DNA of 64,000 bases from Pseudomonas sp. KUIN-1. GTDB taxonomy: Bacteria > Pseudomonadota > Gammaproteobacteria > Pseudomonadales > Pseudomonadaceae. Made by a program: the position numbers and the translations under genes. The notes beneath the pieces were generated by a model. That model was not told the DNA's origin. It made no database searches and saw only the letters and a program-made list of their open reading frames with translations. Of this stretch, positions 31,919-43,510 are shown piece by piece (position 1 is the stretch's first letter; every line of letters begins with the position of its first letter). Location: positions 806,001 through 870,000 of the forward strand of contig NZ_AP020337.1 of assembly GCF_009176725.1 (NCBI RefSeq). Reading direction: 5' to 3'.

Positions 31919-32881
31919 ATGTCCGAAAATATAGAACTTCGCGCAGAGGTGCCGTCCGAATTGGGCGGTCAACGCCTCGATCAAGTCGCCGCACAATTAT
32001 TCGCTGAGCACTCGCGCTCGCGCCTTTCCGCCTGGATCAAGGACGGCCGCCTGACTGTGGACGGAGGCGTTCTGCGCCCTCGCGACATCGTGCACGGTGG
32101 CGCTGTTCTCGAGCTGATTGCCGAGCAGGAGGCCCAGGGTGAATGGGTCGCTCAGGACATCGAGCTCGACATCATCTATGAAGACGACCAGATACTCGTC
32201 ATCAACAAGCCTGCCGGGCTGGTGGTGCATCCGGCTGCCGGTCATGCCGATGGCACGCTGCTCAACGCCCTGCTGCACCATGTGCCGGACATCATCAATG
32301 TTCCGCGTGCCGGCATCGTGCATCGTCTGGACAAGGACACCACCGGTCTGATGGTGGTCGCCAAGACCATTCAGGCACAGACCCAACTGGTTACTCAGTT
32401 GCAGAGTCGCAGTGTCAGCCGCATCTACGAGTGCATCGTGATCGGCGTGGTGACCGCAGGCGGCAAGATCGACGCACCGATCGGCCGTCACGGCCAGCAG
32501 CGTCAGCGCATGGCGGTGATGGAAGGCGGCAAGCAGGCGGTCAGTCATTACCGCGTGCTGGAGCGCTTCCGTTCGCACACCCATGTACGGGTCAAGCTGG
32601 AAACCGGGCGCACCCACCAGATTCGCGTACACATGGCGCACATCAACTACCCGTTGGTCGGCGACCCGGCCTATGGCGGTCGTTTCCGTATCCCGCCAGC
32701 GGCCAGCCTGACCATGGTCGATTCGCTCAAGACCTTCCCGCGGCAGGCGTTGCATGCCCGCTTCCTGGAGCTGGATCATCCGACCACCGGTAAGCGCATG
32801 AGCTGGGAATCGCCATTGCCGGACGATTTCGTCTGGTTGCTGTCCTTGCTCAAGCAGGATCGCGAGGCGTTCATCGGGTGA
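31919..32881 (+). CDS. rluD: 23S rRNA pseudouridine synthase RluD
   Basis: A 320-residue enzyme that makes pseudouridines in helix 69 of 23S rRNA. An N-terminal S4 domain (GGQRLDQVAAQLF) precedes the catalytic domain with GIVHRLDKDTTGLMVVAK, where Asp is catalytic, and RTHQIRVHMAHI. The stop overlaps the GTG start of pgeF. Confidence 0.97.
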   Translation: MSENIELRAEVPSELGGQRLDQVAAQLFAEHSRSRLSAWIKDGRLTVDGGVLRPRDIVHGGAVLELIAEQEAQGEWVAQDIELDIIYEDDQILVINKPAGLVVHPAAGHADGTLLNALLHHVPDIINVPRAGIVHRLDKDTTGLMVVAKTIQAQTQLVTQLQSRSVSRIYECIVIGVVTAGGKIDAPIGRHGQQRQRMAVMEGGKQAVSHYRVLERFRSHTHVRVKLETGRTHQIRVHMAHINYPLVGDPAYGGRFRIPPAASLTMVDSLKTFPRQALHARFLELDHPTTGKRMSWESPLPDDFVWLLSLLKQDREAFIG

Positions 32882-33606
32882 ATGACTGGCTGATACCTGA
32901 CTGGCCTGCGCCAGCACAGATCAAGTCCTGCGTTACCACTCGCTCGGGTGGGGTCAGCCTGGCCCCATTCGACAGCTTCAATCTGGGCGATCACGTCGAT
33001 GACAGCCCAGAGGCCGTGGCGAGCAATCGCCAGCGCCTGAGCTCCAGCCTCAAGGCTCAGCCCGCCTGGTTGAAGCAGGTGCACGGCGTCGACGTCGTGC
33101 CTGCCGATCCATCCCGCGTCGTTGAAGCCGATGCCAGCTGGACGAGCACGCCTGGCGTGGCTTGCACCATCATGACCGCCGATTGCCTGCCCGCGCTGTT
33201 CTGTCGTCGTGACGGTACGCGTGTGGCTGCCGCGCATGCCGGCTGGCGCGGGCTGGCGGCCGGGGTGCTGGAAGCGACGGCCGACAGCCTGCAGAGTGCT
33301 CCCGAAGACATCATGGTCTGGTTAGGACCGGCCATCGGCCAGCCGTCGTTCGAAGTCGGCCCCGAGGTGCGCGAGGCCTTTACCGCCAGCCACCCGCAGA
33401 CAGCCGCTGCGTTTGTCGCCAGTTCGAATCCTGATCGTTTCATGGCCGACATCTACTCGCTCGCCCGGTTACGACTGGCAGCCCAAGGTATCTCTGCCGT
33501 GTACGGCGGCGGGCTGGACACCTTCACCGACCCGCGCTTCTTTTCCTACCGCCGCGCCGCGCGCACTGGCCGCTTCGCTTCGCTGATCTGGATCGAACAC
33601 GCCTGA
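32878..33606 (+). CDS. pgeF: Peptidoglycan editing factor PgeF (YfiH/laccase-domain protein)
   Basis: A 242-residue protein of the multicopper polyphenol oxidase/YfiH family. In E. coli it corrects peptidoglycan precursors that carry L-Ser in place of L-Ala. The metal site residues are seen in MTADCLP and AAHAGWRGL. The start is a GTG that overlaps the rluD stop; the nearest ATG is out of frame. Older annotations call it laccase or polyphenol oxidase. Confidence 0.92.
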   Translation: MNDWLIPDWPAPAQIKSCVTTRSGGVSLAPFDSFNLGDHVDDSPEAVASNRQRLSSSLKAQPAWLKQVHGVDVVPADPSRVVEADASWTSTPGVACTIMTADCLPALFCRRDGTRVAAAHAGWRGLAAGVLEATADSLQSAPEDIMVWLGPAIGQPSFEVGPEVREAFTASHPQTAAAFVASSNPDRFMADIYSLARLRLAAQGISAVYGGGLDTFTDPRFFSYRRAARTGRFASLIWIEHA

Positions 33607-33678
33607 TTGCCGGGCTGTTTTGCACAAGCCAGCTAGGCTTGCCTGAACACTTGTCTGATCTGTATCAACCCCGGCCCG

Positions 33679-33706
33679 CTTGAAACGCGCAGAATCGTCC
33701 GCATCT
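33679..33706 (+). promoter_or_regulatory. Heat-shock (sigma-32) promoter of clpB
   Basis: CTTGAAA (33679-33685), a 13-base spacer, and CCGCATCT (33699-33706) match the RpoH consensus CTTGAAA-N11-16-CCCCATnT with one mismatch. It lies about 70 bases upstream of clpB, the classic position. Confidence 0.8.
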
Positions 33707-33777
33707 AACTGGCTATTCAGCAGGTTTTCTTTATAGGTGTGTTCATTGCTCCGGCCTGCATTAAAGGAAGGTGACAA

Positions 33778-36342
<2,565 letters not shown>

Positions 36343-36365
36343 CAGCGCTCGTCAACGCTCTATAG

Positions 36366-36394
36366 AAGGGCCCTCGAACCGAGGGCCTTTTTTT
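36366..36394 (+). terminator. Rho-independent terminator after clpB
   Basis: GGCCCTCG, a short AA-type loop and CGAGGGCC form a strong stem followed by TTTTTTT, 24 bases beyond the clpB stop. Confidence 0.9.
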
Positions 36395-36479
36395 GAGGCG
36401 TGGTCAGCAGTAGAATCAGGCCCGAGAGGCGATCTGAAAAAAAATCGCAAATCATTGTCTTAAAAAGCAATTTATAGGG

Positions 36480-36507
36480 TTGACAGGTGTTTTTAAAATT
36501 GTAGAAT
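36480..36507 (+). promoter_or_regulatory. Strong sigma-70 promoter of the tRNA cluster
   Basis: A perfect TTGACA (36480-36485), 16-base spacer, and TAGAAT (36502-36507) are followed by a GC-rich discriminator AGCGCGCC, the pattern of stringently controlled stable-RNA promoters. It lies 130 bases upstream of the first tRNA. Confidence 0.8.
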
Positions 36508-36636
36508 AGCGCGCCTCAGAGACGTGAACGCAACGATACAAACGAAGCGCAAAGGTCGATGAGATTGAAATCAACGAGTTAACAGCAAGCTGGTTTCAAG
36601 GCAACAGGTTGTAAAGTTGAATCTGAAATCGATAGT

Positions 36637-36712
<76 letters not shown>

Positions 36713-36741
36713 GATTTCGCAAGGTTCAATGCAGTTTAAGT

Positions 36742-36818
36742 CGGGGTATAGCGCAGTCCGGTAGCGCGCCTGCTTTGGGAGCAGGATGTCAGGAGTTCGA
36801 ATCCCCTTACCCCGACCA
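36742..36818 (+). tRNA. tRNA-Pro(TGG), copy 1
   Basis: A 77-base cloverleaf with acceptor CGGGGTA/TACCCCG, discriminator A and encoded CCA. The anticodon loop TTTGGGA gives anticodon TGG. It is identical over all 77 bases to the copy at 36995-37071. Confidence 0.97.
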
Positions 36819-36823
36819 TATTT

Positions 36824-36899
36824 GGGTCGTTAGCTCAGTTGGTAGAGCAGTTGGCTTTTAACCAATTGGTCGTAGGTTCGAATCCCACACGACCCACCA
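36824..36899 (+). tRNA. tRNA-Lys(TTT)
   Basis: A 76-base cloverleaf with acceptor GGGTCGT/ACGACCC and CCA encoded. The anticodon loop is CTTTTAA. It starts five bases after tRNA-Pro. tRNA-Lys next to clpB is, from memory, a known target of pKLC102/PAPI/PPHGI-type elements in Pseudomonas. The gene is intact here and no second copy of its 3' end was seen in the window. Confidence 0.97.
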
Positions 36900-36994
36900 T
36901 TTTTGGCTTCAAGGTTCACCTTGGAGCCGAATCTTAAAGATCTGATGCCACTCGTATCAGGTCGCAGGCAGCTGGTTGAGGTGCCTTGATTTAC

Positions 36995-37071
36995 CGGGGT
37001 ATAGCGCAGTCCGGTAGCGCGCCTGCTTTGGGAGCAGGATGTCAGGAGTTCGAATCCCCTTACCCCGACCA
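36995..37071 (+). tRNA. tRNA-Pro(TGG), copy 2
   Basis: An exact duplicate of the tRNA-Pro at 36742-36818. It lies 95 bases after tRNA-Lys and is the last tRNA before the accessory island. Flanking bases differ from those of copy 1, so the duplication covers little more than the gene. Confidence 0.97.
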
Positions 37072-37218
37072 AACACTGTTGTGGCTGTATCTTTAGGACC
37101 TTGATGGGTGTTCATGTCTCAGTTTGAGGCAGGCTTTACCGTATGAGGGGTCTTATACCCAAACAAGCAGCCGTCTGTCGCGAAACATAGCGCCAGCAAG
37201 CTGTGATGTCAAATTGGA

Positions 37219-37262
37219 GCGCCCCGTACCGAGCGAAAGCTTGTGTACGGGGCGTTTTTTTT
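37219..37262 (+). terminator. Terminator after the tRNA cluster
   Basis: CGCCCCGTAC and GTACGGGGCG pair across a 15-base loop and are followed by eight T bases. It ends the tRNA transcript about 150 bases beyond the last tRNA. Confidence 0.88.
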
Positions 37263-37398
37263 GGCAAAAAATGCTGTGCTGCGCGTGTATCGGCCCATAT
37301 GAAGCAGTCATTAGGCCTGATAACTAAATAATCGGCATCGCGATGCATCTGCTGATAATGGCAGATTGAGTATTTTTACAAATATCCAACGCAAGGGA

Positions 37399-38647
37399 TC
37401 AGCCTGACCTGCCGATCCATCCGGCCAGTTCCAGCATTTCCGGGCGTAGATGCCGAGCATCCTGGCTTGGGACAGGTCTTTCCTCGATCACTGGTTCAGC
37501 ACTAGCTCCTCCGCCGGCTATGTTGTTCTGTACCCACCTGGTGAGTTCCCCCAAGCTTCTCAACAGATCTTCTGGACTGGAGCAGCCTAACGGTAGCTGG
37601 CTGACTGCGGTGTCGCGGTCACTAGCGGGTGAGGGCGTTTCGTCGCGGTTCACTATCCTGGTATCTGGAGCAGTTGACGGGCTCATGGTCGAGACCGGTG
37701 TAGGCAATGCGCGGGGCCTGGCCAAGGCCCGGCCAGCTGAGCTTTCGGCTTCTGCAGTTGTTTCGCGAGTCGTAGTCGACAGAGTCAAGTCCTTAACTGG
37801 AGCAGATATTGATCGGTGTCTATCAGCACGCAGCGTCGCATCCGGTTTTGCCATGTAGCTAATTTTGGCCGGCCGCTTTCCTCGTTCATTCATCACCTCC
37901 CGCATCATGTCGTAGTCGGGTTCGATGTAATCCATCGTGGTAGCTATATTCGAGTGGTTCAGCAATTTCTTGGTCAGATAGATATTGCGCTCCGGTAGCG
38001 TCATCAGCTCACTGGCGATCGTGTGTCGGAAGCGGTGAGGCGTCATCCGTATACCGGTCATTGCAGTGAGTTTTTTATACATCGCCTCGACTTGGTTGGA
38101 GTTCATCTCATGGCGGCGGTAGTGGCCTGAAAATCTGTTTACGTTGAATAACTGGTCACCAGGCTGGAACCTCAAGGCCTTCGCTGCGTGCATAAGCGTT
38201 TCTAGCTGAGCCATCAGGCCGTCCGGGATAGGAATCAGGAACTCACGATGAGTCTTCTCCGTTTCGCCTCTAACTCTGATCAGCCGGTCGCGCAGGTATA
38301 CATCCGCATATCTCAGGCATAGCAGCGCGTTGAGCCTGATCCCCGTGTAGTAGAACGTTTCGAACACGCTCAGCCAGAACCAGGCAGGTGTAATTTCTGT
38401 CCGTTTTGCGGTGTCACGCTCCTCTGCGGTCAGCATCCTCAACCAGTTCGAGCGCGGACGCTTGCGTCGTTCGCAACTGTCTTTTTTGGGCGCTTGGGCG
38501 GCATCACACGCGTGTTTTAAGTGGGTTAACAACCAGATCCAGCAGACCGTGCTCGATTGCATAGCCGTATATGGTGCGCAAATGGCTGGAGTCGGGCCTA
38601 AGGTCATGAGTGAGTATGTATTCCTGGGGCAGTTCCGGAAGCGTCAT
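37399..38647 (-). pseudogene. ICE-type tyrosine integrase, frameshifted near its N-terminus
   Basis: The catalytic part is complete: Arg in YYTGIRLNALL, HRFRHT, KKLLNHSNIATTMDYIE with the His and the nucleophilic Tyr. A low-complexity tail of about 150 residues follows. The natural start is probably the ATG at 38647, eight bases after the relaxase stop, encoding MTLPELPQEYILTHDLRPDS. That frame ends at a TGA at 38504-38506, while the similarity continues in the other frame (APKKDSCERRKRP). A one-base slip near the A run at 38513-38520 therefore splits the gene. An internal start could still give the catalytic domain. Its location beside the tRNA cluster fits the integrase end of an ICE. Confidence 0.8.
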
Positions 38648-38652
38648 CGGTT

Positions 38653-40569
38653 TCATTCAGATGTGTCCTTGTCTACCAATTCTGCCAAGCTGATGACCGG
38701 GTTGTCATAGGGCACCTCGCTGAAAACGTCGGTAGGTTCTATGAGCAGATAACCCCGCAGTTGCTTGCTTTTTCGTGGTCCTTTGACCAGGCATGTCCAG
38801 ATGTTCAAGCCTGCGCCAGTCTTGCGATGTTTTTTCAGCTTCTCAAAAGAACGCTGAACGACCTGCCAAGCTTCCAGATCTCGCTCTTTAGCCTCACGCT
38901 CTATGTCTGGGTGCTCAAGTGCGTAACGTTTGAATAAGTCCGGGCTCACCAGGAACGCAGTGCCATCCACGGTATGCACACGTGCCTTGGCGTCATTGAT
39001 GATGATCCTGTGGGAGATCACGCCCCCCTTCAGCCAGGTGAGGAAGTTCGAGCCGTGGCTTGAGCTACCTTCCGGCGAGACTTTTGCTGGCTCTTCGACT
39101 GGGGCTGTGTGGTTTTCTGCCTTGTTACCCACAAGCTGCCGAGGTTGGCTAAGACGGGTAGCTGCCGGAGGAGGGGGCAAAAACGGAATCTGGTCATCAT
39201 CGCCTACCGGCTCGGGTGCTGGTTGAGTCGATGCTGTCGCTACCGGGTCCGGGAACAGATCGAGCAGCTCGTCCAGCGCATCAAAATCTTTTGCTGCAGC
39301 AGGTGCTTGCTTAGCTGCAGGGCGCGCTGCTGATGCTGATGCTGCAGGCGTATTTTTGCTGTTCACCGGTTGAGATTCGTCGCCTCCAGCAGGAACTTGC
39401 TCGTTGCCATCCGCCATTGGCGCAGATTCCACGGTCAGCGTGCCGGTATACGTCTCAGGTCTATCAGTGGTGTTTGGTCAGATCAGTGCCGGCGCTATTT
39501 TCAGCACTGTGAACGTGTTCTTCCAGCCGCGACCATTATCGATGCTGGCCTTCCAAATGGCTTTTCCCTCTCCGTTGGGCTGAATGATCGCTTGATCCTG
39601 GAGCAGATTAAACATTGGGGCGTTGGAGGTGGGGATGTGTTCGATACCCTGAGACAATAGAAGAGCTCTGAGCTGATCTACGGCTGGCTTGCTGACAAGC
39701 CACAAGCCTTCCTGAGTCAGCCATCCGTCCGAGGGGCCGTCGGGCTGGTTCAACTTGAATTTATCCGCCACGAGCATCCTCAAGCCTTCAGCCAACTGCC
39801 GTTGGATAGACTGTTTGGGCGCTGACATAGCCCTACCAGGATTGCCTCCGAGTTCCTGTGCCACGGAAGCCTGGTCTGCTTGAGAGACAATTTCACCAAG
39901 GATATCGGCATGCTCATACTGACCTGCGAACGCGAACACGAGTTGAGACCAGAGCTCGGGAAACCCGCTGAGCCAGTCCAGTGCCTTTGCCGGAATTACA
40001 TTGGAGTAGATCAGCGACGAAGCGGCTCCATGTAACCGATAGTCTCGACCTTTCACGTACCTGAATCGGTATGGCTGATCCAGAGGCCCATGCCATGGAT
40101 GCCAGATAGTGCCATCTGCGAGCTCAACCTTGACGTCTACTGCAATCTTGCCCAGGTCGTGGACGAGCGCACCGTAGGCCGATGCTGCAGACCATGCTTC
40201 CGACTGGGCCGCCTGCGACTCGGGCGGTGCTCCGATGGGAAGCAAATACATTTGCCGTATCTTCAATGCGTAGGCGACGATTTCGAGACCGTGATCCAGC
40301 ATGCCACCATGATATGCATGGTGGTGATTCTCAGAGGCAGGGAGATGCTGCACCAAGGCTGCATAGCCCTTGAATGCCTGCATGTAAAGGGTCTCGAACT
40401 GCTCACGCGGCAGAGAGGTCCGCTGCCAGATATTTTCAATCAACTGGCGCCGTCGGGAAGTCGACAGCAACGCGTCGGGAGATTCTGGTTTGAAAAAGCC
40501 TGCAGCAGCATTGGACGATATCGGAGACGCTTTTCTTCGCGTGAAGAAACTGAGCATATAGGCACCCAT
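38653..40569 (-). pseudogene. MobH-type relaxase (TraI_2 domain) with internal stop
   Basis: The 5' half (40569-39478) has the TraI_2 HD-hydrolase-like core: HHHAYHGGMLDHGLEI and ALVHDLGKIAVD. The 3' half (to 38653) has the TraI_2 C-terminal region (FLTWLKGGVISHRIIINDAK, FLVSPDLF). Both halves are in the same frame, separated only by a TGA at 39478-39480. Fifteen open codons lie between that TGA and the first possible restart, a GTG at 39432. At the TGA, family members as I recall have LIWP, so TGG to TGA is the likely change. MobH relaxases nick oriT and start conjugation of pKLC102/SXT-like ICEs. An ATG at 40557 is an alternative start. Confidence 0.8.
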
Positions 40570-40987
40570 GATGAAGTCATTGGTGGGCCTTTTGCTCTAT
40601 ATGGCTCAGCGTGACAAGTCGAAACCTATATCCGTCCTGGAAAGGTTATATGCATAAGACGCCACCTGATTGGGCGGGATCCAAGCAGTGTCAGTAATCG
40701 GATGTTGCCACGCTTGCGTGGAAAAATGTAGCCTCCAAGTATCTGTTAAGTAACATCTTTTATAAAATTCATTTTTATGGAGGCCGCCTCTCGTACCCTT
40801 TTGGCATCCATTTCCGGTGGACTCGCCGGCCTTTTCGGGTAAGGCACTTACCCTTATTCCCCCATTCCATTCAAACCCTTCGCTTTGCCATTTGCTTCAG
40901 CCCATTTCGCCCCTTTCGGTGCGGACGACGTGCGGCAGACGAAGACGGACAGCCCCTGGTCGAGTCGAAGTCAAAGGCATGGGGCAG
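40570..40987. other. Gene-free stretch between relaxase and SRAP gene
   Basis: About 420 bases without a supported gene. A perfect hairpin CCACGC/GCGTGG at 40708-40721 is followed by AAAAA. The right part is C-rich on the plus strand and shows no ribosome site. An oriT for the relaxase would be expected near here, but none can be identified by eye. Confidence 0.4.
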
Positions 40988-41680
40988 TCAAAGCCCGACA
41001 GGCTGGATGAGCTCCGGTCCTTGATTCCGCACGTTCCCCACTGCGCGATCAACCGGGAACCATTCAAAATCGTCAACAATCCTGCAGTGCTCTTTTGCCA
41101 ACGCTTCGGCTTTCTGCGGTGCTGTTTCGGAATCAAGCCATGCCCGCGCACCTTCTGATGTCAGTACCACCGGGCGGCGATCATGAATATCCACCATTCC
41201 CGAGTCGCTTGCCGACGTGATGATGACGAACCCGTCACCATCATGCGGTTCAAGCCATCTGTGCACCTGGGCCAACGCCGCGAAGAACATGGGCTTTTTA
41301 CTCTTAAGGCGGATGAAGTAGGGCTGCTTTTTCTTGGGGTCATCCGGGTCCTTCACCCATTCAAACCAATCGTTCGCTGGGGCAACTGCACGTCCGTTAG
41401 GCCATAGCCCCTTGAAGAATTTTCCCGTCATCACGGTTTCGACTCGCGCGTTGATTGGTGCTGGTCGTTTGCCTTTTTGCCCAGAAAGGCTCCCACCCCC
41501 ACCGAACCTTGTCACACTCAGGCCCTCCTCGGTGGGACGGATGATCTCAACCCGGGAACTAGGGGCCACGTTGTAGCGCTCTATGGGCCTTAGGTCGTAC
41601 CCATTGATCACGAGCTGCTCTGGGGCAAGCTCCTTGAGTTAGTGGTCCATGGATTCGTAGATCGAGTAGCGTCCGCACAT
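40988..41680 (-). pseudogene. SRAP/HMCES (YedK) abasic-site protein gene with early stop
   Basis: The family start MCGRYSIYESMDH is encoded from ATG 41680, with the catalytic Cys2. Codon 14 is TAA (41639-41641), and the rest of the domain then continues in the same frame (ELAPEQLVINGYDLRPIERY, NVAPS, APANDWFEW, IHDRRPVVL). One nonsense change, probably from a Tyr codon, therefore separates Cys2 from the body. SRAP proteins crosslink to abasic sites in single-stranded DNA and often belong to SOS loci. Its start is 73 bases from an SOS box shared with rulA on the other strand. Confidence 0.85.
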
Positions 41681-41752
41681 GATGTCACCCCTAATCTCAC
41701 TCGTCGAAAATGCCTTTCAGTACGATTGACCGCGCGCGGGCCAAAGAGTTAA

Positions 41753-41768
41753 CTGTATATATATACAC
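41753..41768. promoter_or_regulatory. SOS (LexA) box between SRAP gene and rulA
   Basis: CTGTATATATATACAC is one base from the consensus CTGT-(AT)4-ACAG. It sits 27 bases upstream of the rulA start and 73 bases upstream of the SRAP start on the other strand, so one LexA site could govern both. Confidence 0.85.
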
Positions 41769-41794
41769 ACCTAACTTATCGAAAGGTCTTCATC

Positions 41795-42229
41795 ATGAGC
41801 GTAGTCATTCTTGGTCCGTTGTCTGAAGGGGGTATCAAGCTACCGCTCTAGTCATTTCAGGTGCCAGCTGGGTTTGCTTCTCCCGCTGTCGATTACATCG
41901 AGAAGCACGTGTCTCTGGACGAACTGGCCGAGGTACGGGCACCGCATGTCTACCTGGCGAAAATTCTCGGAGACAGCATGATTGGGGCAGGTATTTTTGA
42001 TAAGGATCTGATCGTCGTTGATCGCAGTCGCACTGCCGAGCATGGAGAGATCGTTGTGGCAGTGCTTAATAATTCGGAACCGATTTGCAAGCGGCTCTTC
42101 ATGATGGGTGGGGGTGTCAAACTTCAATCCGAAGATAGTGCCTACCCGTCCAAGCACATCCTGGAGGGTGACAACCTCGTCATCTGGGGCGTAGTGAACT
42201 ACAGCATGCGCCGTCATGGAAAAGCATGA
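41795..42229 (+). pseudogene. rulA: rulA (UmuD homologue) with stop at codon 19
   Basis: Starting at ATG 41795 the frame gives MSVVILGPLSEGGIKLPL, then TAG (41849-41851). It continues open in the same frame: SFQVPAGFASPAVDYIEKHV, then GDSMIGAGIFDKDLIVVD with the catalytic Ser, and a Lys further on. Homologues have an aromatic residue at the stop position. A GTG at 41861, four codons later, lies just before the Ala-Gly cleavage site, so a restart there would give a product like processed RulA'. It is preceded by an SOS box and overlaps rulB by 14 bases. Confidence 0.88.
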
Positions 42230-42461
42230 GGCTGTCTTCGCGCTTATCGATTGCAATTGCTTCTATGCCAGCTGCGAGCGTGTTTTTCGTCCAGATCTGG
42301 AGAAAACGCCCATCGTGGTACTCAGCAATAACGACGGTTGCGTCATCGCCCGTAGCTACGACGCCAAGCCATTTGTGAAAATGGGCGCTCCCTATTTTCA
42401 GATCAAAGAGGTGTTGCGCGGCAACGGCATCAAGGTGTTCAGCAGCAACTATGCGCTCTAG
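42216..42461 (+). pseudogene. rulB: rulB (UmuC homologue), truncated after 81 codons
   Basis: The N-terminal 81 residues of a Y-family polymerase subunit are present: ALIDCNCFYASCERVF with the metal-binding Asp, and VVLSNNDGCVIARS. The frame breaks at SSNYAL, where homologues continue with YGDM. The stop comes at the exact point where the repeat AGTAAGTTAGGTGG begins. No rulB 3' part was found in the window. rulB is a known insertion hotspot for XerC-type integron-like elements in pseudomonads. Confidence 0.9.
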
Positions 42462-42489
42462 TAAGTTAGGTGGAATGCTTCTGAGCTAC
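42460..42489 (+). repeat. Integron-like element repeat, copy A (rulB junction)
   Basis: A 30-base stretch beginning AGTAAGTTAGGTGGAATGCT and ending GAGCTAC is repeated exactly at 43517-43546 and 44866-44895. It starts at the break in rulB and is the probable recombination site of the element. Beyond it, similarity to the other copies decays. Confidence 0.85.
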
Positions 42490-42674
42490 CCTGATTCTGA
42501 CGACGTTGACCTGTGGGGCTGGGGACGTCTTACGTTCAGGGCCTGCAGAACGCCCAGTCCAATCGAGGGGAAAAAGCCGATAGTCGTGGGCGCCGTGATC
42601 TGGTTTTGTAGTTTTACGAAAAGTTACCTGGCTTAAGCTGAATAACTATTTGTAAAATTTATATTATAAAAATA

Positions 42675-43088
42675 TCAATACTCAAACGTGCAGGCAGAGG
42701 GGTTACTTTCACTGCAGCTGAGTCCGTTCCAAGCTTTCCCCACAGGTGTTGCTACCTTGAGTGTTTCAAGACTCATCCTGATCCCTGCGCTGCTATTACC
42801 CTCATAGTCGCACGCCACAAATGCATTACCTGTGATCGCGCTTCTGTTGCGTATATTGGCACTTTTGAATGCAATGCTATTTATGTCCTTTGCATCGCCT
42901 CGCGGGTTTTCGCCTCTCCATTGTTGGTTGTTTGGGGCTGGCGCCGTATACACAAAACCTTGCCCTTCCTGATGTTGTTTGATGACGCTGACATCCGGGC
43001 ACGCGGCAGGAGTAGGAGCGGCATACACCTTGCCCATTAAAAGTGCCAAAGCAACAATGCCTACTGATTTCTTTGAGCGAGCTTTCAT
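42675..43088 (-). CDS. Secreted DUF3757-like protein
   Basis: A 137-residue protein with a signal peptide (MKARSKKSVGIVALALLMGKVYA) and four cysteines in the mature part (AACPDV, VACDYEG, LSCSES, SACTF). The pattern resembles the DUF3757 family of small secreted Pseudomonas proteins; function is unknown. GGAGAAAG lies just upstream of the ATG. It is alone in the left cassette of the element and reads opposite to rulAB and xerC. Confidence 0.65.
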   Translation of the reverse strand: MKARSKKSVGIVALALLMGKVYAAPTPAACPDVSVIKQHQEGQGFVYTAPAPNNQQWRGENPRGDAKDINSIAFKSANIRNRSAITGNAFVACDYEGNSSAGIRMSLETLKVATPVGKAWNGLSCSESNPSACTFEY

Positions 43089-43510
43089 TTTACTTTCTCC
43101 ATCGTGGATCTACGTTGATTTTATTTTTTACAGTGGGTGAGCGAGTTGCTTGCCATACTTTTAACCGACAGATCACCACCACCGGCTTATCTATTCGCTT
43201 TTACTTTTGCATGTGCCGCGCATGAGTGGTCAACAGTGTCCATCGAGTTCCATTATGCTTTCAAAATATTTTAAATGGTCGACAGCGCCTCAATGCCAAC
43301 GCTGCGATCAGCGTCAAAAGGTAGGTTCTCTTATCCTGTAGCGATTGATCAATCTGAGCACACCCACCGCATTCGTCACGACACCCACCAGGCTGTGCAC
43401 CGCGCGGCTCAGGTATCGGCGGAGGTTACCTGCTTCAAGACGCGCCTCGGTAGTGTGGCCGTAGTGATCTCGTCAAGGAATGGAAGACGGAGAGAGTAAT
43501 TTTCCTTTCC
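43089..43510. other. Gene-free stretch left of repeat copy B
   Basis: About 420 bases with no supported gene. A plus-strand open frame of 74 codons (43275-43499) has no ribosome site and ends right before the repeat; it is not called. The promoter of the DUF3757-like gene must lie in the left part. No Hrp box was found. Confidence 0.4.

Noticed and set aside
39478..39480. The in-frame TGA in the relaxase as a selenocysteine codon, since selD is present
   Set aside because: Neighbouring genes show TAA and TAG lesions as well, no selA or selB is in the window, and family similarity suggests Trp rather than Cys at this site.
40570..40987. An oriT next to the relaxase gene
   Set aside because: Only a simple hairpin is visible; no nic-site pattern can be recognised by eye.
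43275..43499. 74-codon plus-strand frame before repeat copy B
   Set aside because: No ribosome site or recognisable motif; it abuts the repeat by chance.
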